DNA of 64,000 bases from Iris pallida (GCA_029216955.1 JANAVB010023997.1:1328524-1392523), one strand, 5' to 3'; counted from the first letter of the stretch, positions 45,551-57,310 are shown. Translations and numbers: made by a program. The notes: a model not told the origin generated them from the sequence alone.

Positions 45551-47644
45551 TCTATTCAATGATTTTCTGATCATCTTCTGACTTTTTTTCTCTGCAGCCT
45601 CCATGCCGAAGACTGAGATCGTCGTGAAGGAGGAGATACTGCCAAAAATGGAGGAACCAAAAGAAGAGCTGACGCCCATCTGAGAGGGAAGCACCCTCTA
45701 CATCGGAGCTGCTGTGAAGGAGGAGCCTCGATCTGAGGGTAGTCTGTAACGCCCCAGTCCCAAAATACGTAAAACTAGGAACGTAGACATGCCAGCTGTA
45801 TTCATACGAAGTATACTCCAATATATGGAAGCCTCGTATAAATACATATGCTGTAAAATACAGTAGAACCAAAACTAATCTCATCCACACAAGATAAATA
45901 AATAAAAATATCATATAATGAGAGAGAATTGTCTTGATACAATATGTTGGGCGGAGACAAATCCACTACCAACAAAATAAGGAAAAATACATGAGAAAAT
46001 AAGTTTGGCGAGCGAAGCGCAGACAATCCAAATGCAATTATCCTCGAAGAAATAGCGAAGATCACGGCTAGAGCTAGAACACCTGCGAAAGACAATAGCA
46101 CACACCTGGCAAGACAACCAGGTCCTCAGAGGGACGTAACAAGACACATAATATCATGCCATATAAACTGAATAAATATTGCTCAAATAAATAAGTAAAT
46201 CAAATTATAACATGTTCCAATACGCACCTACTGAACGAGCGTACCATCCCCCCAACCAAACAAGGACAGGAGATGGTAAACTAATTCACGGTATCTTCCC
46301 ATGCTATGAATCCGATATGGTATCCGGATCCCAACAAGGTTCAATACCTTCTCATCGAAGTAGTAAGTCACACCTACAACCAAACAAGGACAAGATGTGA
46401 CGAACTAATCCGCGATAAGTTATTGTTCCAAGCCACGGTCAGATACAAGTACCCAAACCAAAAGTACTCGTACCTAACGGATAAGGTAGCCTACCATTCT
46501 AAGTGAAATGTTGTTAAGAACAATCCTTTCTACGCATGGGCCCTGGCTGAATAGGATCGGTGTAGTCCCCCTTTGGGCACCAGAGGCCCCATCAGGAAGA
46601 GCATGACGTTCCGCAGAATCGTCAGTGGCCGTCAGTAATCATGGGTCATCAACCCCGTATCTCCAACGGAGAGTCCTGGTCACAAGGGAAGTGAATCGAA
46701 GCCCATACGCTAAGGAATTGTCCTCTCCGCCCAATGGCTACTGTGTTGTATCCACAACACAAACCACTATAACCGCTAAGTCAAACTAGCATGCAACTTC
46801 TATTAGCGGTTATTCCTATCGCACGGCTTATACGTACTGGTGGCCAGCCAATCACGCACTTCCGTATTCTACATGTGACACACAACTTCGTGTTACAACG
46901 TGTCAAGGCCAATGAATGCAACACACGAGGAGGTCCCTTAATTCTAGGTTTAATATGAGAAAAATAATACATAGCAGGAAAATAAATGAACAGTAAGTTC
47001 TAACAGTTATGCCATGTATTACAGTTTATTTTGCATAAAGAAAATAATGAACATGCATGAAATATGAGCTAAAATAATTAAACAGCAAATGGCAAGGTGT
47101 CTTGCCTGGTAGAGCGCCTGGTGTGCTGCGATAATCAATATGGCACGCACTGCGATGTCGGTACAACAACTATATAAGGTGACCTCTGATGGTGGCACGG
47201 ATGGTTCCATTGTGTCCAGAAGGGTCAAATTAGTTAGGATGGACATAAGGTAGTCTCAAAATTGGCGGAGGAATAGGAATAACGGGATTGGTCATGGAAA
47301 GGAGAAAATCAAAGAAGAATGGTTAATTAAATATATAGAAAATTATAGAAAATTATTTATAATGCTAAAATCCGTATTTGTACAACTAAAATTTTGTCAA
47401 GTAATTTACTTTAAATAAATAGAACATTTACAACAATATCTTAGTCTATAATATTGTTGTTACCAATAATAAAAATAGATTTTATGAATTATCTATTTTG
47501 GCTAGTAAAGTAAAAATAATAATTGGTACTAATAGTTCAATAACAAAGGTATAGTAATAATATTTTAAATTATTTATCAAATATTACATATTGTATAACA
47601 AAAATCTTGGTAAATAAATAACCCAGTTAGGAAAACAACAACAA

Positions 47645-47775
47645 TATTAATAATAATAATAATAATGATAATAATTTTGATGATAATAATAGATACTAAC
47701 AGTAATAATAATCTTAATAATAACACTAATAACAACAATAAAAATAATAATAATAATAATGATAATGATAGTAAT
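47645..47775. repeat. (AAT)n-rich microsatellite in the left B LTR
   Basis: AATAATAAT runs mixed with GATAAT and AACAAT. The right LTR has a shorter version at 52683-52800, so the repeat length has changed since insertion. Confidence 0.85.
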
Positions 47776-48039
47776 AATATACAAATAATAAACTATCATG
47801 GTATGTACAAAAGAAGAAGAGAAAAGAAAAAGAAACAATTAATACAGAACACAAAAAAAATAATCAAAAAAAACAAAAACAAAAACGAAAAAAAACGAAA
47901 AAAAAAAACCTGCTGTCCTCCTTTCCGAGAACCACACCTCCAATAAGGGAGGTGAGAGAATATAAAGAGAGAAAAAAATAACACACAGAGAAAGAGGGGA
48001 AAGAAGAGCTGGGAAGGAGAGGAGCGGGTGAGCGAGTGG

Positions 48040-48850
48040 TCGGAGGGAAAGGGCACGACTGGAGGGTTTCGACGGTGGTGAGCACGGCGCTCAGGCGGAG
48101 GCGGTCGGGAAGAGAACGGAGGCGCTGGGGTCAGTCGACGGCTAAAGGCGACGTGGTGCGGCGGTCTGGGCGGACTGGAAGAAGGGGGTTTCGAGGAGAA
48201 CTCGGCGGCAGCGAGGAACTGAGGCGGCGGCGGCGAGGAATCAGCGACTGTGGGAGGTGGTGGAGGCCGATCGGCGTCGCGCGCACGGGGCGGAGTGAAG
48301 TCGCCGGCTCGACGAAGGTCACCGGAGGGGTTTCGGGGTTTCGCGCGGCTGTGGACGGCGGATGGAAGGGACGTGCGGCCAGGCGGGCGGTTGCCGGAAC
48401 GTGGCTGAGGTCAGCTGAGAGTTTCTCTCTCATTTCCTATTGTGTGGTGGTTTCTGTTATGCCGTGGCGGCGTTGGGCTGCCGGTCCGGCCATTGGCCGT
48501 GGTGGCGGGGTTGTAGGCCGTATGCTGTGGTGGTGGCTGGTTGGAGCCGTGGGTCGACCGAGATGGATGTGCGGTGGTGGCGCCGGTGTTTGGGCTGGTG
48601 TCGCTGGTGGTTATGGAGATGTCGGGTCGGGCTAGAGTTCTATGACGTTGGCGACGGGGGTGGTCTGGGTGGTGTCGGGTGGCGGTCGTGGCGGCTGGCT
48701 GGGTTAGGATTTTGATGGTGGTGGTGGTATGGGAGTTGGCCGGAGTTGGCCCGACGGGGTTGGCAGATGGTAGCGGGTGGCGTCGAGGAGGTTGGGGAGA
48801 TGCTAGGCATGGCGAGGTGGAGGTCGTCGTGGCGGTGGCTTATTCGGCTA
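48040..48850 (-). other. GC-rich leader block of the left B LTR
   Basis: Very G-rich on the + strand, with long open frames on both strands and no known domain. The same block is at 53056-53865 in the right LTR. It lies just downstream of the TATA box on the - strand, so it is probably untranslated R/U5 leader. Confidence 0.6.
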
Positions 48851-49700
48851 GATTATAATTAGGGTTAGGGTTAGGAATTTGATATATATTGTCGGGTTGT
48901 CGACAGAAAAAAAATAAATGTATGTGTAAAAAGATGGAATAAGAAGGTCACCGGGGTCGGACCCGAGGCTGTCACGGCCGACACGGAAAGATGTTGGACA
49001 TGGACACGAGGCACGCACATTGAGGATGTTGGAAATAATTTGTGGATGAATAATGTGGAGGAGTACCTGCCTATTTATAGGATGTGGGAATTCCCAATTT
49101 GGATAGGATTAGGAATAGATTTAAAATCCCAGTTTAGATAATTCTTAACTTAGTTTAAATCAATCAATCCAAATACAATTCCAAATCTAATTTAAATCAA
49201 TTTAATTTCTAGTATAAAATCCATGAGATAAATAAATTTCAAATATTTAACTATTTAAATAAATCCAAAACATTTTTAAATCAAGATTTAAATGTCCCAA
49301 TAATTTAAAATATGTTTTCCAAAAAATACTATAATAATTAATTTCGAAAATACATTATTATTTACAATATAAACTTAATAAAATATTTATGAAATAAATA
49401 TTTTTGCACGAAAATTTTTATTATTAATAACTGCTAAAAACGAAAAGATTTTCATAATTAAAATCTTAAACTTGAAATTAATAGCTAAAAATAATTATTG
49501 TCTATATTTACTTGAAACTATAAAATAATAAATAAAATATTTTTCTAAAGTATGTACGCTCGCACATATTCGCACTCGTCGAGCAAAATTAAAAGTTCGT
49601 GCGCGACGTAAAATACGATTACGTGACGTACAATACAAAATTTTAAATCGGTACAAATGTTATAAAAAAAATTTAATAGTAGAAATTTAGGGGTTTTACA

Positions 49701-49740
49701 TCCTACCCAACTTAAAAGAAATTTCGTCCTCGAAATTAAG
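49701..49740 (-). promoter_or_regulatory. Gypsy B polypurine tract and pol-end remnant
   Basis: Complement of TCCTACCCAACTTAAAAG and then AAATTTCGTCCTCGAAATT. On the - strand this is TTCGAGGACGAAATTT, CTTTTAAGTTGGGTAGGA, directly before the 3' LTR. This is the standard end of Tekay/Del-type elements and sets the element's orientation. Confidence 0.8.
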
Positions 49741-50749
49741 AATTCGCAGGGGGGTGAGAAGGCACAACGGTAGATAGAAGGGTTCGAAGTTGATATGGTC
49801 GTAGTCTAGGTTGAAGATATGATTACGAGGCGATTGTAATCACTCTTAAATTCAAGTGATTAGAAAGTCAAGATGGTAGAATTAGGGTCGAGGGAAAGGA
49901 CCAAAGAAATAGTCATATTGAGTGTTAATGGTCACAAGAGGTAGGATAGCTAGGGGGTCTTCAAGTACAGCGCATTCGTCCTTCTTAAACAGGTGAAGGC
50001 AAAAGCAATCTAGAGTTCGAAGGAGGGATATTATCGAGTACAAATACGTGATTCAAAGACGATCGAAAAATTTCAAAGGAATTGTCAAGACAGTCGTGAA
50101 TGGGATTGTAAGGGCAAAGTTTAATTATGTCCCCATCCACGTAGATTGATATATGAAAAAGGCGAACCAAAGTGCACTCGGTTGATCAGACCATCATGCA
50201 CAGGTTCTGATTAGACAATCTGTTAGTGGAGGCTTCCAATAACATATGTCATGAACAAGCGTGATAAAGAATTAAGCTTGCAAAAACTAGGCTACATTAG
50301 CATCATTAGTCTAGATAGTAAAAATATAGGCACGATGGTAGATAAATAAAATCAAATATGAATAGTCTAAGAGTCATAAGGATCTAAGTCTTTTATTCCT
50401 ATACAATCATTCTATGGTTTATTGACCAAGGCTTGGTTGACCAAATGGGTTAGATTCCTCTAGTCTCTATGATCTTAATAGTCAAGGGCGTGTCGGGTCG
50501 TGGGGTGTTCTACCCAACTTAAAAGAATTAAGCTAAGGGTGTTTGGGACATCTAACTAGTAGGGTCAATCTCTAGCAAGCACGAAGGGAAGATAAGAATA
50601 GGGATGGAAGGAAGCAAGCAAGATGCAATTGATGAGTCAAATGGTAGATAAAATTAAGGAAAGAGGTCAAGTATGTGGATGAGATCCTAAACTTCTAATC
50701 CTATACGCAAGCTTGCTTGGTACGGTAAAGTAACCAAACAATTTATCTT
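49741..50749 (-). other. Gypsy B internal region, no coding sequence
   Basis: About 1 kb without a recognisable protein. A second copy of the text TCTACCCAACTTAAAAGAA lies near 50510, which suggests an internal duplication around the polypurine end. Nothing else is supported. Confidence 0.6.
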
Positions 50750-50775
50750 GACCTGCATGGGCCACCACAAAAACA
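50750..50775 (-). promoter_or_regulatory. Candidate primer-binding region of Gypsy B
   Basis: On the - strand, right after the 5' LTR end, comes TGTTTTTGTGGTGGCCCATG, then CAGGTC. It resembles the same site of Gypsy A. The tRNA is not identified. Confidence 0.4.
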
Positions 50776-53700
50776 TGTAACGCCCCAGTCCTAAAATACG
50801 TAGGACTAGAAACGTAGACATGCCAGTTGTATTCATACGAAGTATACTCCAATATATGGAAGCCTTGTATAAATACATAAGCTGTAAAATGCAGTAGAAC
50901 CATAACTAATCTCATCCACATAAGATAAATAAATAAAAATATCATATAATGAGAGAGAATTGTCTTGATACAATATGTTGGGCGGAGACAAATCCACTAC
51001 CAACAAAATAAGGAAAAATACATGAGAAAATAAGTTTGGCGAGCGAAGCGCAGACAATCCAAATGCAATCATCCTCGAAGAAATAGCGAAGATCACGGCT
51101 AGAGCTAGAACACCTGCGAAAGACAATAGCACACACCTGGCAAGACAACCAGGTCCTCAGAGGGACGTAACAAGATACATAATATCATGCCATATAAACT
51201 GAATAAAAATTGCTCAAATAAATAAGTAAATCGAATTATAACATGTTCCAATACGCACCTACTGAACGAGCGTACCATCCCCCCAACCAAACAAGGACAG
51301 GAGATGGTAAACTAATTCACGGTAACGTATCTTTCCATACTATGAATCCAATATGGCATCCGGACCCCAACATGGTTCAATACCTTCTCATCGAAGTAGT
51401 AAGTCACACCTACAACCAAACAAGGATAAGATGTGACAAACTAATCCGCGACAAGTTATTGTTCCAAGCCACGGTCAGATACAAGTACCCAAACCAAAAG
51501 TACTCGTACCTAACGGATAAGGTAGCCTACCATTCTAAGTGAAATGTTGTTAAGAACAATCCTTTCTACGCATGGACCCTGGCTGAATAGGATCGACGTA
51601 GTCCCCCTTTGGGCACCAGAGGCCTTATCAGGAAGAGCAAGACGTTCCGCAGAATCGTTAGTGGCCGTCAGTAATCATGGGTCATCAACCCCGTATCTCC
51701 AGCGGAGAGTCCGGGTCATAAGGAAAGTGCATCGAAGCCCATATACTAAGGAATTGTCCTCCCCGTCCAATGCCTACTGTGTTGTATCCACAACACAAAC
51801 CACTATAACCGCTAAGTCAAACTAGCATGCAACTTCTATTAGCGGTTATTCCTATCGCACGGCTTGTACGTACTGGTGGCCAGCCAATCACGCACTTTCG
51901 TGTTCTACATGTGACACACAACTTCGTGTTACAACGTGTCAAGGCCAATGAATGCAACACACGAGGAGGTCCCTTAATTCTAGGTTTAATGTGAGAAAAA
52001 TAATACATAGCAGGAAAATAAATGAACAGTAAGTTCTAACAGTTATGCCATGTATCACAGTTTATTTTGCATAAAGAAAATAATGAACATGCATGAAATA
52101 TGAGCTAAAATAATTAAAAAGCAAATGGCAAGGTATCTTGCCTGGTAGAGCGCCTGGTGTGCTGCGATAATCAATGTGGCACGAACTGCGATGTCGGTAC
52201 AACAACTATATAAGATGACCTCTGATGGTGGCACGGATGGTTCCATTGTGTCCAGAAGGGTCAAATTAGTTAGGATGGACATAAGGTAGTCTCAAAATTG
52301 GCGGAGGAATAGGAATAACGGGATTGGTCATGGAAAGGAGAAAATTAAAGAAGAATGGATAATTAAAAATTTAGAAAATTATAGAAAATTATTTATAATG
52401 CTAAAATCCGTATTTGTACAACTAAAATTTTGTCAAGTAATTTACTTTAAATAAATAGAACATTTACAACAATATCTTAGTCTATAATATTGTTGTTGCC
52501 AATAATAAAAATAGATTTTATGAATTATCTATTTTGGCTAGTAAAGTAAAAATAATAATTGGTACTAATAGTTCAATAACAAAGGTAAAGTAATAATATT
52601 TTAAATTATTTATCAAATATTACATATTGTATAACAAAAATCTTGGTAAATAAATAACCCAGTTAGGAAAACAACAACAATATTAATAATAATAATAATG
52701 ATAATAATTTTGATGATAATAATAGATACTACCAGTAATAATAATCTTAATAATAACACTAATAACAATAATAATAATAATGATAATGATAGTAATAATA
52801 TACAAATAATAAACTATCATGGTATGTACAAAAAGAAGAAGTGAAAAGAAAAGAAACAATTAATACAGAACACAAAAAAACAATAAAAAAAAACAAAAAC
52901 AAAAACAAAAAAAATGAAAAAAAACCTGCAGTCCTCCTTTCCGAGAACCATACCTCCAATAAGGGAGGTGAGAGAATGTAAAGAGAAAAAAAAATGACAC
53001 ACAAAGAAAGAGGGGGAAGAAGAGCTGGGAAGGAGAGGAGCGGGTGAGCGAATGGTCGGAGGGAAAGGGCACGACTGGAGGGTTTCGACGGTGGTGAGCG
53101 CGGCGCTCAGACGGAGACAGTCGAGAAGAGAACGGAGGCGCTGGGGTCGGTCGGCGGCTAAAGGTGACGTGGTGCGGCGGTCTGGGCGGACTGGGAGAAG
53201 GGGGTTTCGAGGAGAACTCGGCGGCAGCGAGGAACTGAGGCGGCGGCGGCGAGGAATCAGCGGCTGTGGGAGGTGGCGGAGGCCGATCGGCGTCGCGCGC
53301 GCGGGGCGGAGTGAAGTCGCCGGCTCGGCTCAGGTCACCGGAGGGGTTTCGGGGTTTCGCGCGGCTGTGGACGGCGGATGGAAGGGACGTACGGCCAGGC
53401 GGGCGATTGCCGGAACGTGGCTGAGGTCAGGTGAGAGTTTCTCTCTCCTTTCCTATTGTGTGGTGGTTTCTGTTATGCCATGGCGACGTTGGGCTGCCGG
53501 TCCGGCCATTGGCCGTGGTGGCGGGGTTGTAGGCCGTATGCTGTGGTGGTGGCTGGTTGGAGCCGTGGGTCGACCGGGATGGATGTGCGGTGGTGGCGCC
53601 GGTGTTTGGGCTGGTGTCACTGGTGGTTATAGAGATGTCGGGTCGGGCTGGAGTTCTATGACATTGGCGACGGGGGTGGTCTGGGTGGTGTCGGGTGGCG

Positions 53701-54704
53701 GTCGTGACGGCTGGCTGGGTTGGGATTTTGATGGTGGTGGTGGTTTGGGAGTTGGCCCGGCGGGGTTGGCAGATGGTAGCGGGTGGCATCGAGGAGGTTG
53801 GAGAGATGCTGGGCATGGCGAGGTGGAGGTCGTCGTGGCGGTGGCTTATTCGGCTAGATTATAATTAGGGTTAGGATTAGGAATTTGATATATATTGTCG
53901 GGTTGTCGACAGAAAAAAAAATAAATGTATGTGTAAAAAGATGGAATAAAAAGGTCACCGGGGTCGGACCCGAGGCTGTCATGGCCGACACGGAAAGATG
54001 TTGGACATGGACACGAGGCACGCACATTGAGGATGGTGGAAATAATTTGTGGATGAATAATGTGGAGGAGTACCTGCCTATTTATAGGATGTGGGAATTT
54101 CCAATTTGGATAGGATTAGGAATAGATTTAAAACCCTAATTTAGATAATTCTTAACTTAGTTTAAATCAATCAATCCAAATATAATTCCAAATCTAATTT
54201 AAATCAATTTAATTTCTAGTATAAAATCCATGAGATAAATAAATTTCAAATATTTAACTATTTAAATAAATCCAAAATATTTTTAAATCAAGATTTAAAT
54301 GTCCCAATAATTTAAAATATGTTTCCAAAAAATACTATAATAATTAATTTCAAAAATACATTATTATTTACAATATAAACTTAATAAAATATTTATGAAA
54401 TAAATATTTTTGCACGAAAATTTTTATTATTAATAACTGCTAAAAACGAAAAGTTTTCATAATTAAAATCTTAAACTTGAAATTAATAGCTAGAAATAAT
54501 TATTGTCTATATTTACTTGAAACTATAAAATAATAAATAAAATATTTTTCTAAAGTATGTACGCTCGCACATATTCGCACTCGTCGAGCAAAAATAAAAG
54601 TTCGTGCGCGACGTAAAATACGATTACGTGACGTACAATATAAAATTTTAAATCGGTACAAACGTTATAAAAAAATTTAATAGTAGAAATTTAGGGGTTT
54701 TACA
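50776..54704 (-). repeat. Gypsy B 5' LTR (right copy, 3929 bp)
   Basis: On the + strand it runs from TGTAACGCCCCAGTCCT to GGGGTTTTACA. A TATA box complement is at 54079-54086, a GC-rich block at 53056-53865, and an AAT-rich repeat at 52683-52800. All parts are in the same order as the left LTR. Confidence 0.92.
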
Positions 54705-54807
54705 TAGTCTCGCTGGGAGTTCTGACCCTCCTATCCTGGATGAGGAGTTCGATCAAGTAGATCCTTCATACGCGAAATGGTTGAGGGAATGGTATATGCG
54801 TCGTTAG

Positions 54808-55250
54808 GATATGTCCGTATCTCGTTTTGATATTACTGTCTGTCTTTGGCTGTAGTCTATGTTTTGCTGCTTGTGGTCATCAAATATAAGCTTTTACTTT
54901 TTGTTTGAATGAAGAGTTGGAGAACTATTTGTGGACCTGTTACCCTGGGCATACCTTGGTTTTAGGTACGAATAACAAGTTTTGAGAGAGATACCTAGAA
55001 CAACTTTGCGATGAGATGGTTGTCGAAGTTCTTGGTATTGAAAGAATGCCAGGGAGCAACTGGGCTCCCAAGACATGATAAGAAAATAGTGGCATGTACT
55101 AGAAACTTAGTACAGCATTTGTGGTCCGCAGGGGATATTTGTGGTCGACCGAGGACATTTGTGGTCGTCGAAAGATATTTGTGGGACTATTATCCTTGGC
55201 GTACTCCGATCGTGGGTACGGATAATAAGTCGAGAGAGAACCACCATACT
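54808..55250. other. Spacer after the antisense gene, no feature seen
   Basis: The stretch has no ORF or element end that I recognise. The doubled words ATTTGTGGTC and CCGAGGACATTTGTGG near 55120-55175 show weak local duplication. It probably holds the 3' end of the antisense transcript. Confidence 0.4.
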
Positions 55251-55440
55251 TACTCAGAGGTAATGAGGACGTGGTAAGTATGGAGGTTTCTTCGATGGAG
55301 CCTTCCCACTCAGAGGTAATGAGGACATGGCAGGAGTGGGCTCATGAAGGATATATAGAACAACTCAGAGGTAATAAGGACGTAGAAGTTCTATGTGAGG
55401 GGGCGGTTTGTTTTTGGTGGAAATGAAACAACTCAGGGGT
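55251..55440. repeat. ACTCAGAGGTAAT repeats after Tat 2 pol
   Basis: ACTCAGAGGTAATGAGGAC or close copies start at about 55252, 55309, 55363 and 55431 (spacing 54-68). The complement appears in Tat 1 at 11.9-12.24 kb, at the same place after pol. Confidence 0.75.
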
Positions 55441-55620
55441 AGCATCGACATGGTTGTTTTAGGAAATTTGTGGATCTGTTACCCTTTTTGTGCACTGAGG
55501 GTGCGGGTAGTGGATCATGAGGAAGAAGCTCTTTTTAGGAAGAAAGTTCAGAGGTATGATCATACGTGACTTACTACCCAAAAGATGCGATATGATTTTG
55601 TTTGGAGTGACCATAGTGTA

Positions 55621-56160
55621 AGTTCAGCGGTACCTGCTGGTACATGACTCGACAATCTGGAAGATTTGGAGTCAGAGTGTAAGTTCAGCGCTACCTGCGG
55701 GTACATAACTCGACAATCTAGAAGATTTGGAGGATGTATAGGAGTTCAGCGGTACCAGAGGGTACATAACTCGACAATCGAAGATATCTGGGGGTAGACT
55801 GTGAGTTCAGCGGTACGAAAGGGTACATAACTCGATAATCGAAGATATTTAGAGGATAAATACGAGTTCAGCGGTACCGAGGGGTACATAACTCGACAAT
55901 CGGAGATATTTGGAGACAGAATGTGAGTTCAGCGGTACCGTAGGGTACATAACTCGATAATCTGAGATATTTGGAGGCAGACAGTGAGTTCAGTAGTACG
56001 AAAGGGTACATGACTCTACAATCTGAGATATTTGTAAGATGGGTATGAGTTCAGCAGTACCAGAGGGTACATAACTCAATATTCGGAGACATTTAGAGGC
56101 AGACTGTGAGTTCAGCGGTACCGAGGGTACATAACTCAATATTCTGAAATATTTGGGAGA
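55621..56160. repeat. Tandem array of nine 61-bp units
   Basis: The word AGTTCAGCG, or a one- or two-base variant (AGTTCAGTA, AGTTCAGCA), starts at 55621, 55682, 55743, 55804, 55865, 55926, 55987, 56048 and 56109, exactly 61 bases apart each time. Each unit continues with GGTACC..GGGTACATAACTCGA and GAGATATTTGGAG. Units differ by substitutions, not length. The array ends at the start of the integrase C-terminus. Such arrays between pol and the 3' LTR are known to seed satellites in Tat/Ogre elements. Confidence 0.95.
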
Positions 56161-56167
56161 TGTCGTT

Positions 56168-56365
56168 TCAGACATAATATTTCTTCAGGAACTTGCCGTT
56201 GATGGGTAATATGAGCAAGTCTCCATTTTGTTTCACGAGGCGGTAAGCACCGTTGGAGAATACGGCCTCGATGATGAATAGGCCTTCCCATTTTGGCTGG
56301 AATTTACCGACGGTTTTGTGCATCATAACCATCGGCCTCCGAACTGCCAGGACAAGATCACCCAC
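56168..56365 (-). pseudogene. pol: Tat 2 integrase C-terminal part
   Basis: 65 codons to the end of pol: MGDLVLAVRRPMVMM, then KWEGLFIIEAVFSNGAYRL and PINGKFLKKYYV before the stop. This is the usual end of Tat integrases (GAYRL.. then LKxYY). Stops at 56366-56482 separate it from the core, so translation would end early. Confidence 0.85.
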
Positions 56366-56482
56366 TTAGAATGTTCTGATTTTAACCTTCTTATTGAAAG
56401 CTCCAGAGATTCGGGCTTGATATAGCTCAATTCGTTGCTGAGCTAACAGACGCTTCTCGTCTAGGGCCTCCAACTCTTGTAG

Positions 56483-57310
56483 TCAGCAATGGTGATTTTC
56501 ATCCATCGTCAACTGATAGGTAAGGACGACGCGGAGTGAGGGGATCTGAGTCTCTAGCGGGAGAACCGCCTCACTTCTATATACCAGAGAGAATGGTGTA
56601 TTCCCGGTGGCCGTCCGTACTGTGGTATGGTATGCCCATAAGCATTCGCCGAGCTTCTCGTTCCAGTCGCGTTTGTTGGAAGACACGAACTTCTTGAGTA
56701 GCTTGATTATGGTTTTATTGAATGCTTCTGCCAAGCCATTTGCTGCTGGACTGTATGGCATTGAAGCAACATTCTGAATTCGGTGCTTGTCACAGAACCG
56801 ATAAAATACGTGGCTTGCAAACTGCAGATCGTTGTCGTGGATGATCCTTGGGGACAGTCTGAAGCGATAGATGTCGTGATGCTTGAGGAAGCTGATCACG
56901 TTTGAAGTCTTCACCTCTGCCAGCGGAACAGCCTTCGCCCATTTGGAGAAGTAATCCGTGATTACGAGTATGAATCGGTGTCCTTTGGACGAAGGCGGAG
57001 TGATTGGACCGATAATGTCCATTTCCAATGCTTCGAATGGCCAGGATGCTACAGTTGGATGTAGAAACTCGGATGGCTGGTGGATGAAGTCTGCGTGGAC
57101 TTGACAGGCTTTGCACTTTCATGCATAATCTATTGCATCTGCAACCATCGTGGACCAGTAATAGCCCATTCGGCGAAGGCGATCTTGCAATTTTGGGCCA
57201 GGTCGATGGGCCCCGCAGACGCCGTCGTGAGCTTCGCGTACAGCTTCTTTGACTTCTGCATTTGATAGACACCGAAGCAGTAACCTATAATAGGATCGCC
57301 GATACAACAT
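56483..57310 (-). pseudogene. pol: Tat 2 integrase, zinc finger and catalytic core
   Basis: 57310-57119 holds the N-terminal part (LLRCLSNAEVKEAVREAHDG, then GAHRPGPK): His 28 and His 35. A TGA at 57119 stands where the other Tat copy suggests arginine (CGA), and CKACQ with the two cysteines follows. The core starts MDIIGPITPPSSKGHRF (57028). Its acidic residues are Asp 4, Asp 65 (IIHDND) and Glu 101 (GLAEAFN), giving the D-35-E spacing. The site usually read DNGPQF is DNDLQF here. Apart from the TGA the core is open. Integrase joins cDNA ends to host DNA. Confidence 0.88.

Larger units (their letters stand above)
45745..49700 (-). repeat. Gypsy B 3' LTR (left copy, 3956 bp)
   Basis: On the + strand it runs from TGTAACGCCCCAGTCCC to GGGGTTTTACA. 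A TATA box (complement of TATTTATA, 49072-49079) faces left and is followed on the - strand by the GC-rich block 48850-48040. An AT-rich U3 spans about 49120-49700. It differs from the right copy by scattered, mostly transition changes; I count nine in the first 140 bases. Confidence 0.92.
45745..54704 (-). mobile_element. Gypsy B, long-LTR, non-autonomous, complete
   Basis: Two copies of a 3.95-kb LTR enclose 1075 bases. Flanking TAGTC is identical on both sides (45740-45744 and 54705-54709). In the - orientation the LTR starts TGTAAAACCCC and ends GGGGCGTTACA. The internal end has TTCGAGGACGAAATTT before a purine tract, so the element reads on the - strand. No gag or pol remains. LTRs are much longer than the internal region, which is unusual. 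It interrupts exon 2 of the antisense gene of Tat 2. Confidence 0.93.
44801..54807 (+). pseudogene. Tat 2 antisense two-exon gene, exon 2 split by Gypsy B
   Basis: Exon 1 (44801-44954) starts MAPKKTVATKGKAAKRKK, a strongly basic, nuclear-signal-like start, then an Ala/Thr/Asp/Pro-rich part. It ends at GTAAGG. The intron (44955-45597) ends TTTTTTTCTCTGCAG. Exon 2 (45598-45744) continues in phase: MPKTEIVVKEEILPKMEEPK, then one TGA, then YIGAAVKEEPRSEGS. Gypsy B interrupts. After one copy of the TAGTC site is discounted, the frame continues at 54710 (DPPILDEEFDQVDPSYAKWL) to TAG at 54807. The total would be about 133 codons. The acidic C-terminus with Glu/Lys clusters and a final Trp-rich tail match no family I know. 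It has no visible similarity to the Tat 1 antisense ORF. Confidence 0.68.

Noticed and set aside
48036..48635. 199-codon ORF in the left B LTR (and 270 codons at 53052-53864 in the right one)
   Set aside because: GC-rich sequence lacks stop codons by chance. Both strands are open, the ORFs are antisense to the element, they change length between the two LTR copies, and no domain is recognisable.
48855..48880. Interstitial telomere sequence (TTAGGGTTAGGG)
   Set aside because: Only two to three units, degenerate in the other LTR copy (TTAGGGTTAGGATTAGG); it is common plant AT-rich text.
55621..56160. CRISPR array
   Set aside because: The 61-base units are repeated over their full length with no unique spacers, and the DNA is plant nuclear.
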